Source: Microbacterium sp. RURRCA19A (GTDB lineage Bacteria; Actinomycetota; Actinomycetes; Actinomycetales; Microbacteriaceae). Taken from it: a DNA stretch of 64,000 nt. Positions within the stretch are counted from its first letter, which is position 1, and each line of letters starts with the position of its first letter. Both the position numbers and the translations under genes were made by a program. The DNA is taken from positions 248,001 to 312,000 of the forward strand of contig NZ_FTNQ01000002.1 in assembly GCF_900156455.1 (NCBI RefSeq), in the 5' to 3' direction. Under the pieces are notes generated by a model, which did no database searches, was not told the DNA's origin, and saw only the letters and a list, made by a program, of their open reading frames with translations. This document shows, piece by piece, positions 8,478 to 17,868 of the stretch.

Positions 8478-10817
8478 GTGACCACCCCGAACCCCGCCGC
8501 CCGTACCGCTCTCGCCGACACCGTCGAGAACGCGATCGCGACCCCCGAGAAGGACCAGCCGTACGGCGCGCTCGGCCTCAAGGACGACGAGTACGCGAAG
8601 ATCCGCGAGATCCTCGGCCGCCGCCCCACCAGCGGCGAGCTGGCGATGTACTCGGTCATGTGGAGCGAGCACTGCTCCTACAAGTCCAGCAAGATCTACC
8701 TGCGCCAGTTCGGCCAGAAGGTCAGCGACGAGATGAAGACCCGCCTCATGGTGGGCATGGGCCAGAACGCCGGCGTCGTCGACGTGGGCGACGGCTGGGC
8801 GGTCACGTTCAAGGTCGAGTCGCACAACCACCCGAGCTACATCGAGCCGTTCCAGGGTGCGGCCACCGGCGTCGGCGGCATCGTCCGCGACATCATCTCG
8901 ATGGGCGCCCGCCCCGTCGCGGTGATGGACCAGCTGCGCTTCGGTGCCATCGACCACCCGGACACCCCGCGCGTCGTGCACGGCGTCACGAGCGGCATCT
9001 CGTTCTACGGCAACTGCCTGGGCCTGCCCAACATCGGCGGCGAGACGGTGTTCGACGCCGTCTACCAGGGCAACCCGCTCGTCAACGCCCTCGCGGTCGG
9101 CGTCATGCGCCACGAAGACATCAAGCTCGCCAACGCCACGGGCGTGGGCAACAAGGTCGTGCTGTTCGGCGCCCGCACGGGCGGCGACGGCATCGGCGGC
9201 GCGAGCATCCTGGCATCCGACACCTTCGCCGACGGCGGACCCACCAAGCGTCCCGCGGTGCAGGTGGGCGACCCCTTCGCCGAGAAGGTGCTCATCGAGT
9301 GCTGCCTCGAGCTGTACCGCGACGACCTGGTCGAGGCGATTCAAGACCTCGGGGCCGCGGGCATCTCGTGCGCCACGAGCGAGCTGGCCGCCAACGGCGA
9401 CAGCGGCATGAAGGTCGAGCTGTCGAAGGTGCTGCTGCGCGACCCGTCGCTCACGCCCGAAGAGATCCTCATGTCGGAGTCGCAGGAGCGCATGATGGCG
9501 ATCGTCGCGCCCGAGAAGCTCGACGCGTTCCTCGCCGTCGTCGGCAAGTGGGACGTCGAGACGAGCGTGCTCGGCGAGGTCACCGGCGACGGCCGGCTCG
9601 TCATCGACTGGTACGGCGAACGCATCGTCGACGTCGACCCCTCGACCGTCGCGGTCGACGGCCCGGTGTACGAGCGTCCCGTCGCGTACCCGACGTGGAT
9701 CGACGCGCTGAACGAAGACTCGGCCGCGACGCTGCCCCGCGCGACCGACAACGACACGCTCCGCGAGCAGTTCACCACGCTGGTCGCGAGCCCCAACCTC
9801 GCCGACACCTCGTGGATCACGAACCAGTACGACTACTACGTGCTCGGCAACACGGCGCTGAGCTTCCCCGACGACGCCGGCATGATCCGCGTCGACGAGG
9901 AGACCGGGCTCGGCTTCGCGATCGCGACCGACTGCAACGGCCGCTACAACCAGCTCGACCCGTACAACGGCGCCAAGCTTGCCCTGGCCGAGGCGTACCG
10001 CAACGTCGCGGTCACCGGAGCGGTGCCCACCGCCGTCACCGACTGCCTCAACTTCGGCAGCCCCGAGAACCCCGAGGTCATGTGGCAGTTCAGCCAGGCC
10101 GTCGAGGGTCTCTCCGATGGATGCCTCGAGCTCGGCATCCCGGTCACGGGCGGCAACGTGTCGTTCTACAACCAGACCGGCGACCAGCCGATCCACCCGA
10201 CCCCCGTCGTGGGTGTCCTGGGCATCATCGACGACGTCGCCGCGCGCATCCCCAGCGGGTGGCAGGATGCCGGCGAGAACCTGTATCTGCTGGGCGTCAC
10301 CGCCGACGAGCTCGACGGCTCGCAGTGGGCCGGCACCATCCACGACCACCTCGGCGGTCGTCCGCCGAAGGTCGACCTCGCGCAGGAGCGCAAGCTCGCC
10401 GAACTGCTGCAGGCCGCGGGATCGCAGTCGCTCGTCTCGAGCGCGCACGACCTCTCGTCGGGCGGCCTCGCCCAGGCCCTCGCCGAAGGCGTGATGCGCT
10501 TCGGCGTCGGCGCGCGCGTGTGGCTGACCGAGCTCATGGAACGTGACGGAGTGGATGCCACCGCCGCCCTGTTCAGCGAGTCGACCGGTCGCGTGCTCGT
10601 GAGCGTGCCGCGCGAAGAGGACGTGAAGTTCCGCGGCCTCTGCGACGGTCGCGGCTACCCGGTGCTGCGCATCGGCGTGACCGACGTCGAGCCGGGCGCC
10701 GAGGCGACGCTGGAGATCCAGGACGTGTTCACCGTCCCCGTGTCGGAGCTGCGCCGCCTGTCGACCGAGACGCTTCCGGGCGTCTTCGGCCCGACGGTCA
10801 CCGAGCCCGTCGCCTGA
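8478..10817 (+). CDS. purL: Phosphoribosylformylglycinamidine synthase subunit PurL
   Basis: PurL converts FGAR to FGAM with ATP and ammonia in purine synthesis. This is the short form (779 aa), which needs PurQ and PurS; neither is in the window. Landmarks include [14 protein letters not shown], the ATP-binding and metal region [23 protein letters not shown] (positions about 113-135), and the second-half repeat beginning near residue 450. The GTG at 8478 was chosen because GGAG lies 9 nt upstream; a TTG at 8463 overlaps that site. A 45-residue membrane protein gene follows after 38 nt. Confidence 0.96.
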   Translation: MTTPNPAARTALADTVENAIATPEKDQPYGALGLKDDEYAKIREILGRRPTSGELAMYSVMWSEHCSYKSSKIYLRQFGQKVSDEMKTRLMVGMGQNAGVVDVGDGWAVTFKVESHNHPSYIEPFQGAATGVGGIVRDIISMGARPVAVMDQLRFGAIDHPDTPRVVHGVTSGISFYGNCLGLPNIGGETVFDAVYQGNPLVNALAVGVMRHEDIKLANATGVGNKVVLFGARTGGDGIGGASILASDTFADGGPTKRPAVQVGDPFAEKVLIECCLELYRDDLVEAIQDLGAAGISCATSELAANGDSGMKVELSKVLLRDPSLTPEEILMSESQERMMAIVAPEKLDAFLAVVGKWDVETSVLGEVTGDGRLVIDWYGERIVDVDPSTVAVDGPVYERPVAYPTWIDALNEDSAATLPRATDNDTLREQFTTLVASPNLADTSWITNQYDYYVLGNTALSFPDDAGMIRVDEETGLGFAIATDCNGRYNQLDPYNGAKLALAEAYRNVAVTGAVPTAVTDCLNFGSPENPEVMWQFSQAVEGLSDGCLELGIPVTGGNVSFYNQTGDQPIHPTPVVGVLGIIDDVAARIPSGWQDAGENLYLLGVTADELDGSQWAGTIHDHLGGRPPKVDLAQERKLAELLQAAGSQSLVSSAHDLSSGGLAQALAEGVMRFGVGARVWLTELMERDGVDATAALFSESTGRVLVSVPREEDVKFRGLCDGRGYPVLRIGVTDVEPGAEATLEIQDVFTVPVSELRRLSTETLPGVFGPTVTEPVA

Positions 10818-10855
10818 GCCGTTCCGGGTCACCCGCCCCACGAAAGGAGTCGCCG

Positions 10856-10993
10856 ATGACCGATCACGACGATGACATGGCGGGCTTCGACGCGCGCCGA
10901 CAGCGCCGCGTCAAGATCACCGCGTGGGTCGTGATCGGCGCCCTCGTCCTCACCGGCGGCGGCGCGACGGTGCTGTCGCTGATCTTCGGCTGA
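10856..10993 (+). CDS. Small single-pass membrane protein (45 aa)
   Basis: A 45-residue protein: a charged N-terminus (MTDHDDDMAGFDARRQRR) and then one helix of about 22 residues (ITAWVVIGALVLTGGGATVL). It is preceded by AAAGGAG 6 nt before the ATG, a good ribosome site. It follows purL by 38 nt and may share its transcript. Function unknown; the negative-inside-positive layout suggests N-in orientation. Confidence 0.7.
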   Translation: MTDHDDDMAGFDARRQRRVKITAWVVIGALVLTGGGATVLSLIFG

Positions 10994-11009
10994 CCCGTCC
11001 GAGGCGTCC

Positions 11010-11025
11010 GGGCCGCCGACGGCCC
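11010..11025. terminator. Short GC hairpin between convergent purL unit and ktrA
   Basis: GGGCCG and CGGCCC pair around a CCGA tetraloop in the gap between converging transcripts. The stem is short and lacks a T tract, so this is a weak candidate. Confidence 0.3.
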
Positions 11026-11045
11026 GCGCCGCCCGGCGTCGCCGA

Positions 11046-11741
11046 TCAGACCAGGGCGGCGAAACGCTCGGTGCGTTCCACGGGTCCGATCACGATGAGC
11101 AGGTCGCCCGCGGCGATCACCGAATCCGCACCCGCCGGTCGCCACTCGCCATCGGCTCCCTTGATCTTCACGATCGTCACGCCGTGGCGGCGGCGCACCG
11201 CGGCCTGCTGCAGCGTCATCCCGACGAGCTCCTCCGGAGCGACGGTCTTCGCGACCACGAGGTCCTTGTCGAACTCGACGTAGTCGAGCATCGCCCCGCG
11301 CACGAGGTGCGCGATGCGACGCCCCATGTCGGCCTCGGGGTAGACCACGTGCTCGATGCCGAGCTGCTCGAGGATCAGGCCATGCTGCTCGCTGATCGCC
11401 TTCGCCCAGATCGATCGCACGCCCATGCGCTTCAGCAGCGAGGTCGTGAGGATGCTGGCCTGGATGTCGGTGCCGATGCCGACCACGACCCGGTCGAAGT
11501 CCAGGACGCCGAGCTGCTCCAGAGCCACCTGCTTGGTGGAGTCCGCCCGGACGACGTGGGTGAGCACGCCGTTCATCGACTGCACGATGTCCTCGTCGGT
11601 GTCGATACCGAGCACCTCGGTTCCCGAACGGGCCAGTTCGACGGCGAGGGAGCCGCCGAAGCGTCCGAGTCCGATGACGGCGATGGCGGACGCGTTCTCG
11701 CGCATCCTCCGACGACGGAAGAAGGGGGCTGCGTTATCCAA
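11046..11741 (-). CDS. ktrA: Potassium uptake regulatory subunit KtrA/TrkA
   Basis: The cytoplasmic RCK subunit that gates the KtrB channel. Of its 231 residues, about 17-140 form the RCK_N Rossmann domain with GLGRFGGS (the nucleotide-binding GxGxxG) and an acidic LGIDTDED end; about 150-225 form the RCK_C domain. The TTG start overlaps the ktrB stop (TTGGATAA) and has AAGGAG about 10 nt upstream. An internal ATG at 11705 is the alternative, but its purine-rich site directly abuts the start codon. It is co-transcribed with ktrB. Confidence 0.92.
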   Translation of the reverse strand: MDNAAPFFRRRRMRENASAIAVIGLGRFGGSLAVELARSGTEVLGIDTDEDIVQSMNGVLTHVVRADSTKQVALEQLGVLDFDRVVVGIGTDIQASILTTSLLKRMGVRSIWAKAISEQHGLILEQLGIEHVVYPEADMGRRIAHLVRGAMLDYVEFDKDLVVAKTVAPEELVGMTLQQAAVRRRHGVTIVKIKGADGEWRPAGADSVIAAGDLLIVIGPVERTERFAALV

Positions 11742-13104
11742 TGATCGGACGCTCCTTCGGGAGTTCGTACATGCGTTTCTCTCGGGCCAGCGCCAGAGCG
11801 GTGCCGAGAAGGACGGGGCCGAGACGGCCGATGAACATCAAGAGGATGAGGAGGAGCTGCGCGGCCGCCGGGAGGTCGGCGGTGATCCCCGTCGACAGGC
11901 CGACCGTGGCGAATGCCGAGATCACCTCGAACAGGACCCGATCGAGGCCGAACGGACTCATCACCATGATCGCGAGGGTCGATCCCACCACCAGGGCCAG
12001 CGAGAGCAGCGCCACCGTGAGGGCCTCGCGGTGGGTCGAACGCGGAAGTCTCTTGCCGAACATGTTCACCGCGGTGTCGCCGCGGAGTTCGGCCACGATG
12101 ATGAACAGCAGCACCGCGAACGTCGTGATCTTCAGCCCGCCGGCCGTTCCCGCGGGTCCGCCGCCGATGAACATGAGGATGTCGGTCACGTACCAGCTCG
12201 CCCCGTGCATCTGGGAGACGTCGATGGCGTTGAACCCGGCGGTGCGCGGCATCACCGACATCGAGAAGCCGGCGAGGAGACGGCCGGCCGGGTCCATCGA
12301 TCCCAGGGTCGCCGGATTGGACCATTCCAGCACCGTCAGCACGACGGCGCCGGCCACGAGAAGGAAGAGCGTGCCGGAGACGACCGTCACGGTGTTCAGC
12401 GTCCACCGCCGCGGGAAACGGATGCGGCGACGCAGTTCCATGATCACGGGGAAGCCGAGGCCTCCGAGGATGATCGCGCCGCAGATCGGCAGGATGATCC
12501 AGGGGTCGGTCGCGAACGACATCAGGTTGTCGCTGAACAGGGCGAAGCCGGCGTTGTTGAACGCGGAGACGGCGTGGAACGCGCCGAGCCAGAGCGCCCG
12601 GGCGAACGGTTCGCCGTACGCCAGGCCGAACCGCGCCGCGAGCAGGAGCGCGACGCAGACCTCGATCACCACGGTGATCGCGGCGACGCCGAGCAGGACA
12701 CGGCGCACGTCGCCGACGGCGACCGTGTGCGTCTCGCTGACCGCCGTCAGACGCGTGCGCAGGCCCAGTCGCCGTGCGACGAGCAGCCCGAGGAGGGTCG
12801 CGAGCGACATCACGCCGAAGCCGCCGATCTGGATGAGCACCATGATGACGACCTGACCGAAGGGCGACCAGAACGTCGGCGTGTCCACCACGACGTGCCC
12901 GGTCACGCACAGGGCGCTGGTGGCCGTGAACAGGGCCTCCAGGAACGTCGCACTGCGCCCCTGGGTCGCCATCGGAAGACTGAGCAGACCCGTCCCCACC
13001 GCGAGCACGGCACCGAACGCAAGGATGATCGCCCGTCCCGGGGTGAGCCTGAGCGATGTGCGAGGGCCGATGCCCCTTCGCATCGCGGATCGCCGGGTTC
13101 TCAC
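11734..13104 (-). CDS. ktrB: Potassium transporter transmembrane subunit KtrB/TrkH
   Basis: A 456-residue K+-translocating subunit of the Trk/Ktr/HKT superfamily, sodium- or proton-coupled in relatives. Four membrane-pore-membrane repeats are visible, with filter regions SALCVTGH, SAFNNAGF, MPRTAGFN and FATVGLSTGI, each carrying the critical Gly. The basic N-terminus faces the cytoplasm. Length matches the Ktr type rather than the longer TrkH. The start is a GTG at 13104; an ATG at 13083 is possible. The overlap with ktrA shows an operon. Confidence 0.92.
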   Translation of the reverse strand: MRTRRSAMRRGIGPRTSLRLTPGRAIILAFGAVLAVGTGLLSLPMATQGRSATFLEALFTATSALCVTGHVVVDTPTFWSPFGQVVIMVLIQIGGFGVMSLATLLGLLVARRLGLRTRLTAVSETHTVAVGDVRRVLLGVAAITVVIEVCVALLLAARFGLAYGEPFARALWLGAFHAVSAFNNAGFALFSDNLMSFATDPWIILPICGAIILGGLGFPVIMELRRRIRFPRRWTLNTVTVVSGTLFLLVAGAVVLTVLEWSNPATLGSMDPAGRLLAGFSMSVMPRTAGFNAIDVSQMHGASWYVTDILMFIGGGPAGTAGGLKITTFAVLLFIIVAELRGDTAVNMFGKRLPRSTHREALTVALLSLALVVGSTLAIMVMSPFGLDRVLFEVISAFATVGLSTGITADLPAAAQLLLILLMFIGRLGPVLLGTALALAREKRMYELPKERPIIG

Positions 13105-13191
13105 CCCGCAACGATCTCACACCCCGCGCCACGACCCCCTCCCGGGCGCCCCGATGCGCGAGATCCCCACCGCACTCCCGGACGGCCGACG

Positions 13192-13197
13192 TAGCAT
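13192..13197 (+). promoter_or_regulatory. -10 box of the 13204 gene
   Basis: TAGCAT, 6 nt before the GTG at 13204. Leaderless arrangement; no ribosome site. Confidence 0.45.
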
Positions 13198-13203
13198 GAA
13201 GGC

Positions 13204-14124
13204 GTGGAACCGCTCCTCGCGCTGATGGCCGAATGGTGGTGGATCGCTCCGGCCGCGGCCGGCGCCGGCACCGTCGGCTGGATCGGCGTGCGACGCACGC
13301 GCCACCGCGCGCTGCCCGCCGGCGCGTCGACCACCACCGAGCGCGCCGCTCGCACGTGGGCGAACCGACCGATGAGCAAGGCGGCCGCTCGTCGCCTGGA
13401 GCTGGATGCCGCGCTGCTCGACCAGCAGAACGCGCGACACGCGGTCACGCGCGGTCGTGCCGAGGTGAAGATCGCGGATGCCGAAGTGATGCGCGCTCAG
13501 GCGGAGCGGGCGGCATCCCGTGTCTCATCCGATGCCGTCTCGGCGGCACGGGCCCGCCTCACCGCGGCCCAGCGCGAACTGCGCGCGGCCTCGGCGGAGA
13601 TCCGCGCCCGACGTGCCGCCGTGCGGGCGGCGAAGAGCATGCTGCCCGCCATTCGCGCCGGCAGCGCCCCGCTCCCCGTGGCCCGGTTGTTCGCCGAGCA
13701 CGACGCGATCCTGCAGCGCTGGATGGCGTACGAGACCGACCCCGCGCTGCGCATCGACTACCCGGCCATGAGCGACCCGCGCTCGCCCCTACTGGCCGAG
13801 TTCCTCCGTGCGCAGGAGCGGGCGCAATGGCTGCGTCCCTCGTCGACGACCGCGCGACTCGAGCCCGCCGACTTCCTCGCGTATCGCGATGCCGTCCGCG
13901 CTCTGCACCACGCGTTCGAACGGGCCGAACGCGCCGCGCGCCACGGCCGCGACGATCGCACCGATACCGATCCGACCGACGCCTGGGGGCGGGTCGCGTC
14001 GGACTGGGCCGAGCAGGCGCAGCGTGCACTGGCCTGGTCCGTGGAGAACATGGGGCGGGCGGCATCCAAGTCGTGGACCGAGCGCCAGGCCAAGCGCGGG
14101 CGAAAGAGCGACCCGGGCGCGTAG
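13204..14124 (+). CDS. Membrane-anchored coiled-coil protein, upstream member of a tandem paralogous pair
   Basis: A 306-residue protein of no named family. A short hydrophobic N-terminal anchor (about 8-28, containing EWWWIAPAAAG) is followed by a long Ala/Arg/Glu-rich coiled coil (about 55-150). A C-terminal domain (about 165-250) contains DYPAMSD, LAEFLRAQERAQWLRP and FLAYRDAV...FERAERAARH. The next gene carries the same domain and a similar anchor, so the two arose by duplication; this copy has the longer coiled coil. They probably work as a pair at the inner membrane. GTG start, leaderless. Confidence 0.7.
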   Translation: MEPLLALMAEWWWIAPAAAGAGTVGWIGVRRTRHRALPAGASTTTERAARTWANRPMSKAAARRLELDAALLDQQNARHAVTRGRAEVKIADAEVMRAQAERAASRVSSDAVSAARARLTAAQRELRAASAEIRARRAAVRAAKSMLPAIRAGSAPLPVARLFAEHDAILQRWMAYETDPALRIDYPAMSDPRSPLLAEFLRAQERAQWLRPSSTTARLEPADFLAYRDAVRALHHAFERAERAARHGRDDRTDTDPTDAWGRVASDWAEQAQRALAWSVENMGRAASKSWTERQAKRGRKSDPGA

Positions 14125-14133
14125 CGTGTCCCC

Positions 14134-14847
14134 GTGAACAACATGATGGAGTTCGCCGGAAACTACTGGTGGCTCGTCTTCCCGCTCTTCGGCATGACGA
14201 TGGCCGCGGTCGGCCGCATCTCGAAGCAGCGGGAGCTCACGGCCCGCCGGCGCCACCGCGAGCAGCTCGAACTGCTCCGCGTGCAGGGCGGCGGGGCCGT
14301 GGCATCCACCCCCGCCCCGGTCGCCGCGACGCCCGCCGCGGGCGACGACCTCGGGCGCGTGGAAGCCCGGCACGACGACATCACGCACCGTTGGCTGGAC
14401 TACGAGCTCGATGTGTCGAAGCTCATCTCGTACCCGGCGATGAGCGACGGGCGGCAGCCTCTGACCGCCGCGTTCCTGCGCGCGAAGAAGGTCGCCGACA
14501 CGCTGCGCCCGGCTGTGGGCGAGACTCCGACTCCCGAGCGCCTGAGGGAGTACCGCGACGCCGTGACCGACTACGAGGTCGCGTTCGAGCTCGCCGAACG
14601 CGACGCGCGCCGCGTCAAGGCGGCCGCGTTCACGCCCGAGGAGCGCAAGCGCCTCGAGACGGCGCAGCAGCTCCTCGGCGTCGCCGTCGACCAGGCCGCG
14701 ACGCCGAACGAGCGGCAGGTCGCCTACCGCCGTGTGCGGCAGGAGCTCGACGGCCTCATCTGGTTGAGCGACGAGGCGGTCGAGAACCTCGAGAAGAAGG
14801 TCGCGCTCGAGTTGCCGTCTTCCACGCCGCCGGAGCCGGCCGCCTGA
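14134..14847 (+). CDS. Membrane-anchored protein, downstream member of the tandem paralogous pair
   Basis: A 237-residue paralogue of the preceding protein. It has an N-terminal anchor (about 7-26, NYWWLVFPLFGMTMAAVG), a short basic stretch and an Ala/Pro linker, and then the shared domain (about 75-170): ARHDDITHRWLDYE, SYPAMSDGRQPL, FLRAKKVADTLRPAVG, EYRDAVTDYEVAFELAERDARR. The C-terminal 60 residues are helical. The GTG at 14134 has its own TAGCGT box, whose TAG is also the stop codon of the upstream gene. Function unknown; no enzyme motif is seen. Confidence 0.7.
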   Translation: MNNMMEFAGNYWWLVFPLFGMTMAAVGRISKQRELTARRRHREQLELLRVQGGGAVASTPAPVAATPAAGDDLGRVEARHDDITHRWLDYELDVSKLISYPAMSDGRQPLTAAFLRAKKVADTLRPAVGETPTPERLREYRDAVTDYEVAFELAERDARRVKAAAFTPEERKRLETAQQLLGVAVDQAATPNERQVAYRRVRQELDGLIWLSDEAVENLEKKVALELPSSTPPEPAA

Positions 14848-14856
14848 CGCATCGCC

Positions 14857-15117
14857 TCAGCGCGCGCGGCGGATCCGCACGGGCCCCCGCGCGGTCGTCA
14901 CGTCGACGGCCTCGCCGCGCTGCGTGACCTCGACCTCCCCCGCGTCGACGAGGTGTCGCGCGGCGTCCCGCGCCGGTTGCATGAGGTCGCGCCACTCGTC
15001 GCCGCCGACGGCGCGGGCGGCCTCGGAGGGGCAGATCGTCGCGCCCTCGGCCCGCTGCGCGAGGAGTTCGCGGATGGATGCCACGAGCCGGGGATCCGCA
15101 GCAGATGACGGGGGCAT
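14857..15117 (-). CDS. DUF3253 domain protein
   Basis: An 86-residue winged-helix-like protein of the DUF3253 family (ICPSEAARAVGGDEWRDLMQPAR near the middle, then ARHLVDAGEVEVTQRGE). The family is small and often found beside DNA-photolyase or DUF2256 genes elsewhere; no reaction is known. The fold suggests nucleic-acid binding, which is inference. The ATG at 15117 was preferred; a GTG at 15138 would add seven residues. It is divergent from the DUF2071 gene, with 47 nt between start codons. Confidence 0.8.
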   Translation of the reverse strand: MPPSSAADPRLVASIRELLAQRAEGATICPSEAARAVGGDEWRDLMQPARDAARHLVDAGEVEVTQRGEAVDVTTARGPVRIRRAR

Positions 15118-15164
15118 GTGTCCAGTGTCCCCCCGCACGACGGCGTCGGGGCGAGAATCGGGCC

Positions 15165-15911
15165 GTGCCCCTGGAACGTCACGCCCCCGCCCTCCCCGGC
15201 CGCGCCGTCATCCAGCAGCGGTGGAACCGCGCCGTGTTCGTGCACTGGCGCGTCGATCCCGACGAGGTCGCGCCGCTGCTCCCCGCCGGGACGCGTCCCG
15301 ACGTGCACGACGGCGCGGCGTGGGTCGGGCTCGTGCCGTTCGTGCTGAGCGAGTTCCGCTTCCTCCCGCTGCCGCCGGTGCCGTTCGTCGGCACCTTCAC
15401 CGAGATCAACGTCCGCACGTACGCCGTGGACGATGCCGGTCGCCGCGGGGTCGTCTTCCGGACGCTCGAGGCCGAACACCTCGCGCCGGTGCTCGCGGCG
15501 CGCGCGCTGTTCGGGCTGCCGTACCGCTGGGCGCGGGCGGGGGTGCGCACCGACGGGCCGCTCATCGAGTACCGGTCGCGGCGGCACGGCGGACGGCATG
15601 CCGGCACCCGCCTCCGGGCGCACCTCGGCACCGCCCCCGTCGACACCCCGCTGTCGCGGTTCCTCACCGCGCGCTGGGGGTTCCACGAACGGCACCTCGG
15701 TCGCACGATCTGGGCCGCGAACAGCCACGAGCCGTGGCCGCTGGTGACCGCCGAGCTCGAGACCCTCGACGACGACCTCGTCGTGGATGCCGGCTTCCCG
15801 CAGCTGCGCGGACGCACGCCCGACTCGGTGCTCGCGATGCCCGCGGGACATCCCGGGTTCCGCACCCGCTTCACCCCCGCACGCAGCATCGCGAAAGCCC
15901 CCTCCGCCTGA
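15165..15911 (+). CDS. DUF2071 (YqjF-like) family protein
   Basis: A 248-residue protein matching DUF2071: FVHWRVDPDEVAPLLPAGTRPD near the N-terminus, AWVGLVPFVLSEFR, and FTEINVRTYAVDDAGRRGVVF. The family is structurally related to acetoacetate decarboxylase folds but has no proven activity. Cytoplasmic, with no signal. The GTG at 15165 is preferred, with GAGAAT 6 nt upstream resembling the leaderless box. Its stop codon lies inside the loop of a terminator hairpin. Confidence 0.82.
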   Translation: MPLERHAPALPGRAVIQQRWNRAVFVHWRVDPDEVAPLLPAGTRPDVHDGAAWVGLVPFVLSEFRFLPLPPVPFVGTFTEINVRTYAVDDAGRRGVVFRTLEAEHLAPVLAARALFGLPYRWARAGVRTDGPLIEYRSRRHGGRHAGTRLRAHLGTAPVDTPLSRFLTARWGFHERHLGRTIWAANSHEPWPLVTAELETLDDDLVVDAGFPQLRGRTPDSVLAMPAGHPGFRTRFTPARSIAKAPSA

Positions 15912-15924
15912 CACGGAGGGGGCT
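15896..15924. terminator. Bidirectional terminator between the DUF2071 gene and proX
   Basis: An 11-bp perfect stem (AGCCCCCTCCG with CGGAGGGGGCT) around a 7-nt loop. The TGA of the DUF2071 gene lies in the loop, so the hairpin begins inside that coding sequence. It also sits 14 nt past the proX stop, so it can serve both convergent genes. Confidence 0.75.
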
Positions 15925-15937
15925 CGCGGGTGCGGCG

Positions 15938-16843
15938 TCAGTCGCGCTGCGTCGGGAACGCGGTGGGGTTCTGCTCGAGCCACGCGTCGACGGCCTCGGC
16001 CTCACGGCCCTCGCCGTACTCGTTGACGACGAGGTCTTCGAGCGAGCCGTACTGCGCGTCGTCGAGCTGGATGCCGGCGATGAGCTCAGCGGCATCCGGA
16101 TACTTGTCCGCGAAACCGGCCGTGCCCAGGAAGTGCAGCTTCTCGGGGTCGCCCATCAGGCCCTGCGGGTCGGCGAGGTCCTTCACGTCGTAAGCGTCGT
16201 TCGCCCAGAACGGACGCCACAGCGTCACCGCGATGTCCTTCTGCGCCGCGATGGCGTTGTCGAGCTCGGTGAGCATGGCCGCGGTCGACGAGGTCACCAG
16301 CTCGAAGCCGCCGTCGAGGCCGTAGCCGGGCATCGCGACCTCCTGCGTCTGCTTCGTCAGGCCCGCCCCGGGCTCGATGCCGTAGATCTTGCCGTCGAAC
16401 CGGGCGGCGTTCGCCTGCAGCTGGTCGATCGAGTCGATGTCGACGTAGCTGGGCACGGCGATCGTGAGCTTGGCGTTGTCGTAGTACGCGCCGAGGTCTT
16501 CGATCGCGTCGCCGTAGGTGTCCATGTACGACTTGTGGGTCAGCTCGGGCCAGGCCGACGGGTAGATGTCGACGTCGCCCTGCGCGAGCCCGGCGTACAG
16601 CGGCCCCGCCTCGGTCAGCGTCTGCATCTTGACGGTGTAGCCGAGCTTGCCGAGCTGGTCCTCGAGGAGGTAGGCGGTGCTGAGGCCGTCGGTCCACGAG
16701 GGCAGGAAGCCCAGCGTGATCGTGCCCTTGTCGCCGCCGTCGCCGGCGCCGCCCTCGGCCTGGTTGCCGCTCGCGCATCCGGCGAGCCCGAGGGCCGCCA
16801 CGGTGCCGAGGGCGAGTGCTGCGGTGAGGTGTCGCTTGTTCAT
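15938..16843 (-). CDS. proX: Glycine betaine/choline ABC transporter substrate-binding lipoprotein
   Basis: The 301-residue extracellular receptor of an OpuA/ProU-type importer for compatible solutes. The signal peptide ends in a lipobox (LAGC, Cys23), so the mature protein is lipid-anchored. The OpuAC domain fills residues about 40-300 and includes FLPSWTDGLSTAYLLE, ADWP-like YPSAWPELTHK, and VTLWRPFWAN, supplying the aromatic cage typical of quaternary-amine binding. Last gene of a three-gene operon; 53 nt separate it from the permease gene. Confidence 0.92.
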   Translation of the reverse strand: MNKRHLTAALALGTVAALGLAGCASGNQAEGGAGDGGDKGTITLGFLPSWTDGLSTAYLLEDQLGKLGYTVKMQTLTEAGPLYAGLAQGDVDIYPSAWPELTHKSYMDTYGDAIEDLGAYYDNAKLTIAVPSYVDIDSIDQLQANAARFDGKIYGIEPGAGLTKQTQEVAMPGYGLDGGFELVTSSTAAMLTELDNAIAAQKDIAVTLWRPFWANDAYDVKDLADPQGLMGDPEKLHFLGTAGFADKYPDAAELIAGIQLDDAQYGSLEDLVVNEYGEGREAEAVDAWLEQNPTAFPTQRD

Positions 16844-16896
16844 GTGATCTTCCGTTCCGTATGTGATTTCCGTAGTGCAGGGGGGACGCAGCGGAT

Positions 16897-17868
16897 TCAG
16901 GCGCCCGTCGTGATGGGGGCGCGGCGCGGGGAGGCGACCTGGCGCTCGGCCTCGCCTGCGGCATCGGCGGCCGGGCCGCCGGAGGCGGGGGCGCCGGGAC
17001 CGCGGCGGCGGCCCAGCACCGCCAGCAGCGACGACGTGTTCGCGGCGCGGGTACCGAGGGCTGCGGTCAGGCGGTCGAGGTACACCGCGAGGATGACCAC
17101 GCTGAGCCCCGCCTCGACGCCCTTGGGGAGGTTGACCGTCGAGATCGACTGCACGACCTCCTTGCCGAGACCGTCGGCACCGACCATGCCCGCCACGACC
17201 GCCATCGACAGCGCGAGCATGATGACCTGGTTGACGCCCGCCATGATCGTCGGCATCGCGAGCGGGAGCTGGATGCCACGGAGGATCTGCCCGGGCGTCG
17301 CGCCGAACGCGTGTCCGGCCTCGACGGTCTCGGCATCCACTCCCCGGATGCCGAGTTCGGTCAGGCGCACGCCCGGAGGCAGGGCGAAGATCACCGTCGC
17401 GACGACGCCGGGGACGACGCCGATGCTGAAGAAGGTGATCGCGGGGATGAGGTACACGAACGCCGGCATCGTCTGCATGAAGTCCAGGACCGGCTTCATC
17501 ACGGCGCGGACCGCGGGGTTGCGCGCCGACCAGATGCCCAGCGGCACCGAGATCGCCACGGCGACGGCCGCCGCGACGACGACGAGCGCGAGCGTCTGCA
17601 TCGCGGTCACCCACTGCCCCATGGCGAGGATCAGCGCGAAGCCGACGACGGTGCCGATCGCGAGCTTCCACGAACGCACGAGCCACGCCAGCAGGGCGGC
17701 GACGACGATCACGACGATGATCGGTGCGGCCAGCAGGACGTCGCTGAGTCCCCCGACGAGGAAGCGGACCACCACGGCGATCACGTCGAACAGGCCCGAC
17801 AGGTTGTCGCGGAGCCAGTCCACGCCCGCGTCGACCCATGTCCCGACCGGAATACGGAACCCGTCCAT
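16897..17868 (-). CDS. opuAB: Glycine betaine ABC transporter permease
   Basis: A 323-residue permease of the ProW/OpuAB type. It has an N-terminal extension with two helices, then the BPD_transp_1 domain (about 100-280). The EAA loop that contacts the ATPase reads EAGHAFGATPGQILRGIQLPLAMP. The C-terminal about 40 residues are a Gly/Ala/Arg-rich cytoplasmic tail. The ATG shares one base with the stop of the ATPase gene (TGATG), so translation is coupled. Confidence 0.93.
   Translation of the reverse strand: MDGFRIPVGTWVDAGVDWLRDNLSGLFDVIAVVVRFLVGGLSDVLLAAPIIVVIVVAALLAWLVRSWKLAIGTVVGFALILAMGQWVTAMQTLALVVVAAAVAVAISVPLGIWSARNPAVRAVMKPVLDFMQTMPAFVYLIPAITFFSIGVVPGVVATVIFALPPGVRLTELGIRGVDAETVEAGHAFGATPGQILRGIQLPLAMPTIMAGVNQVIMLALSMAVVAGMVGADGLGKEVVQSISTVNLPKGVEAGLSVVILAVYLDRLTAALGTRAANTSSLLAVLGRRRGPGAPASGGPAADAAGEAERQVASPRRAPITTGA

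Noticed and set aside
8073..10841. A 922-codon minus-strand frame opposite purL
   Set aside because: Same reason: an antisense shadow of a highly conserved gene, with no recognisable motif.
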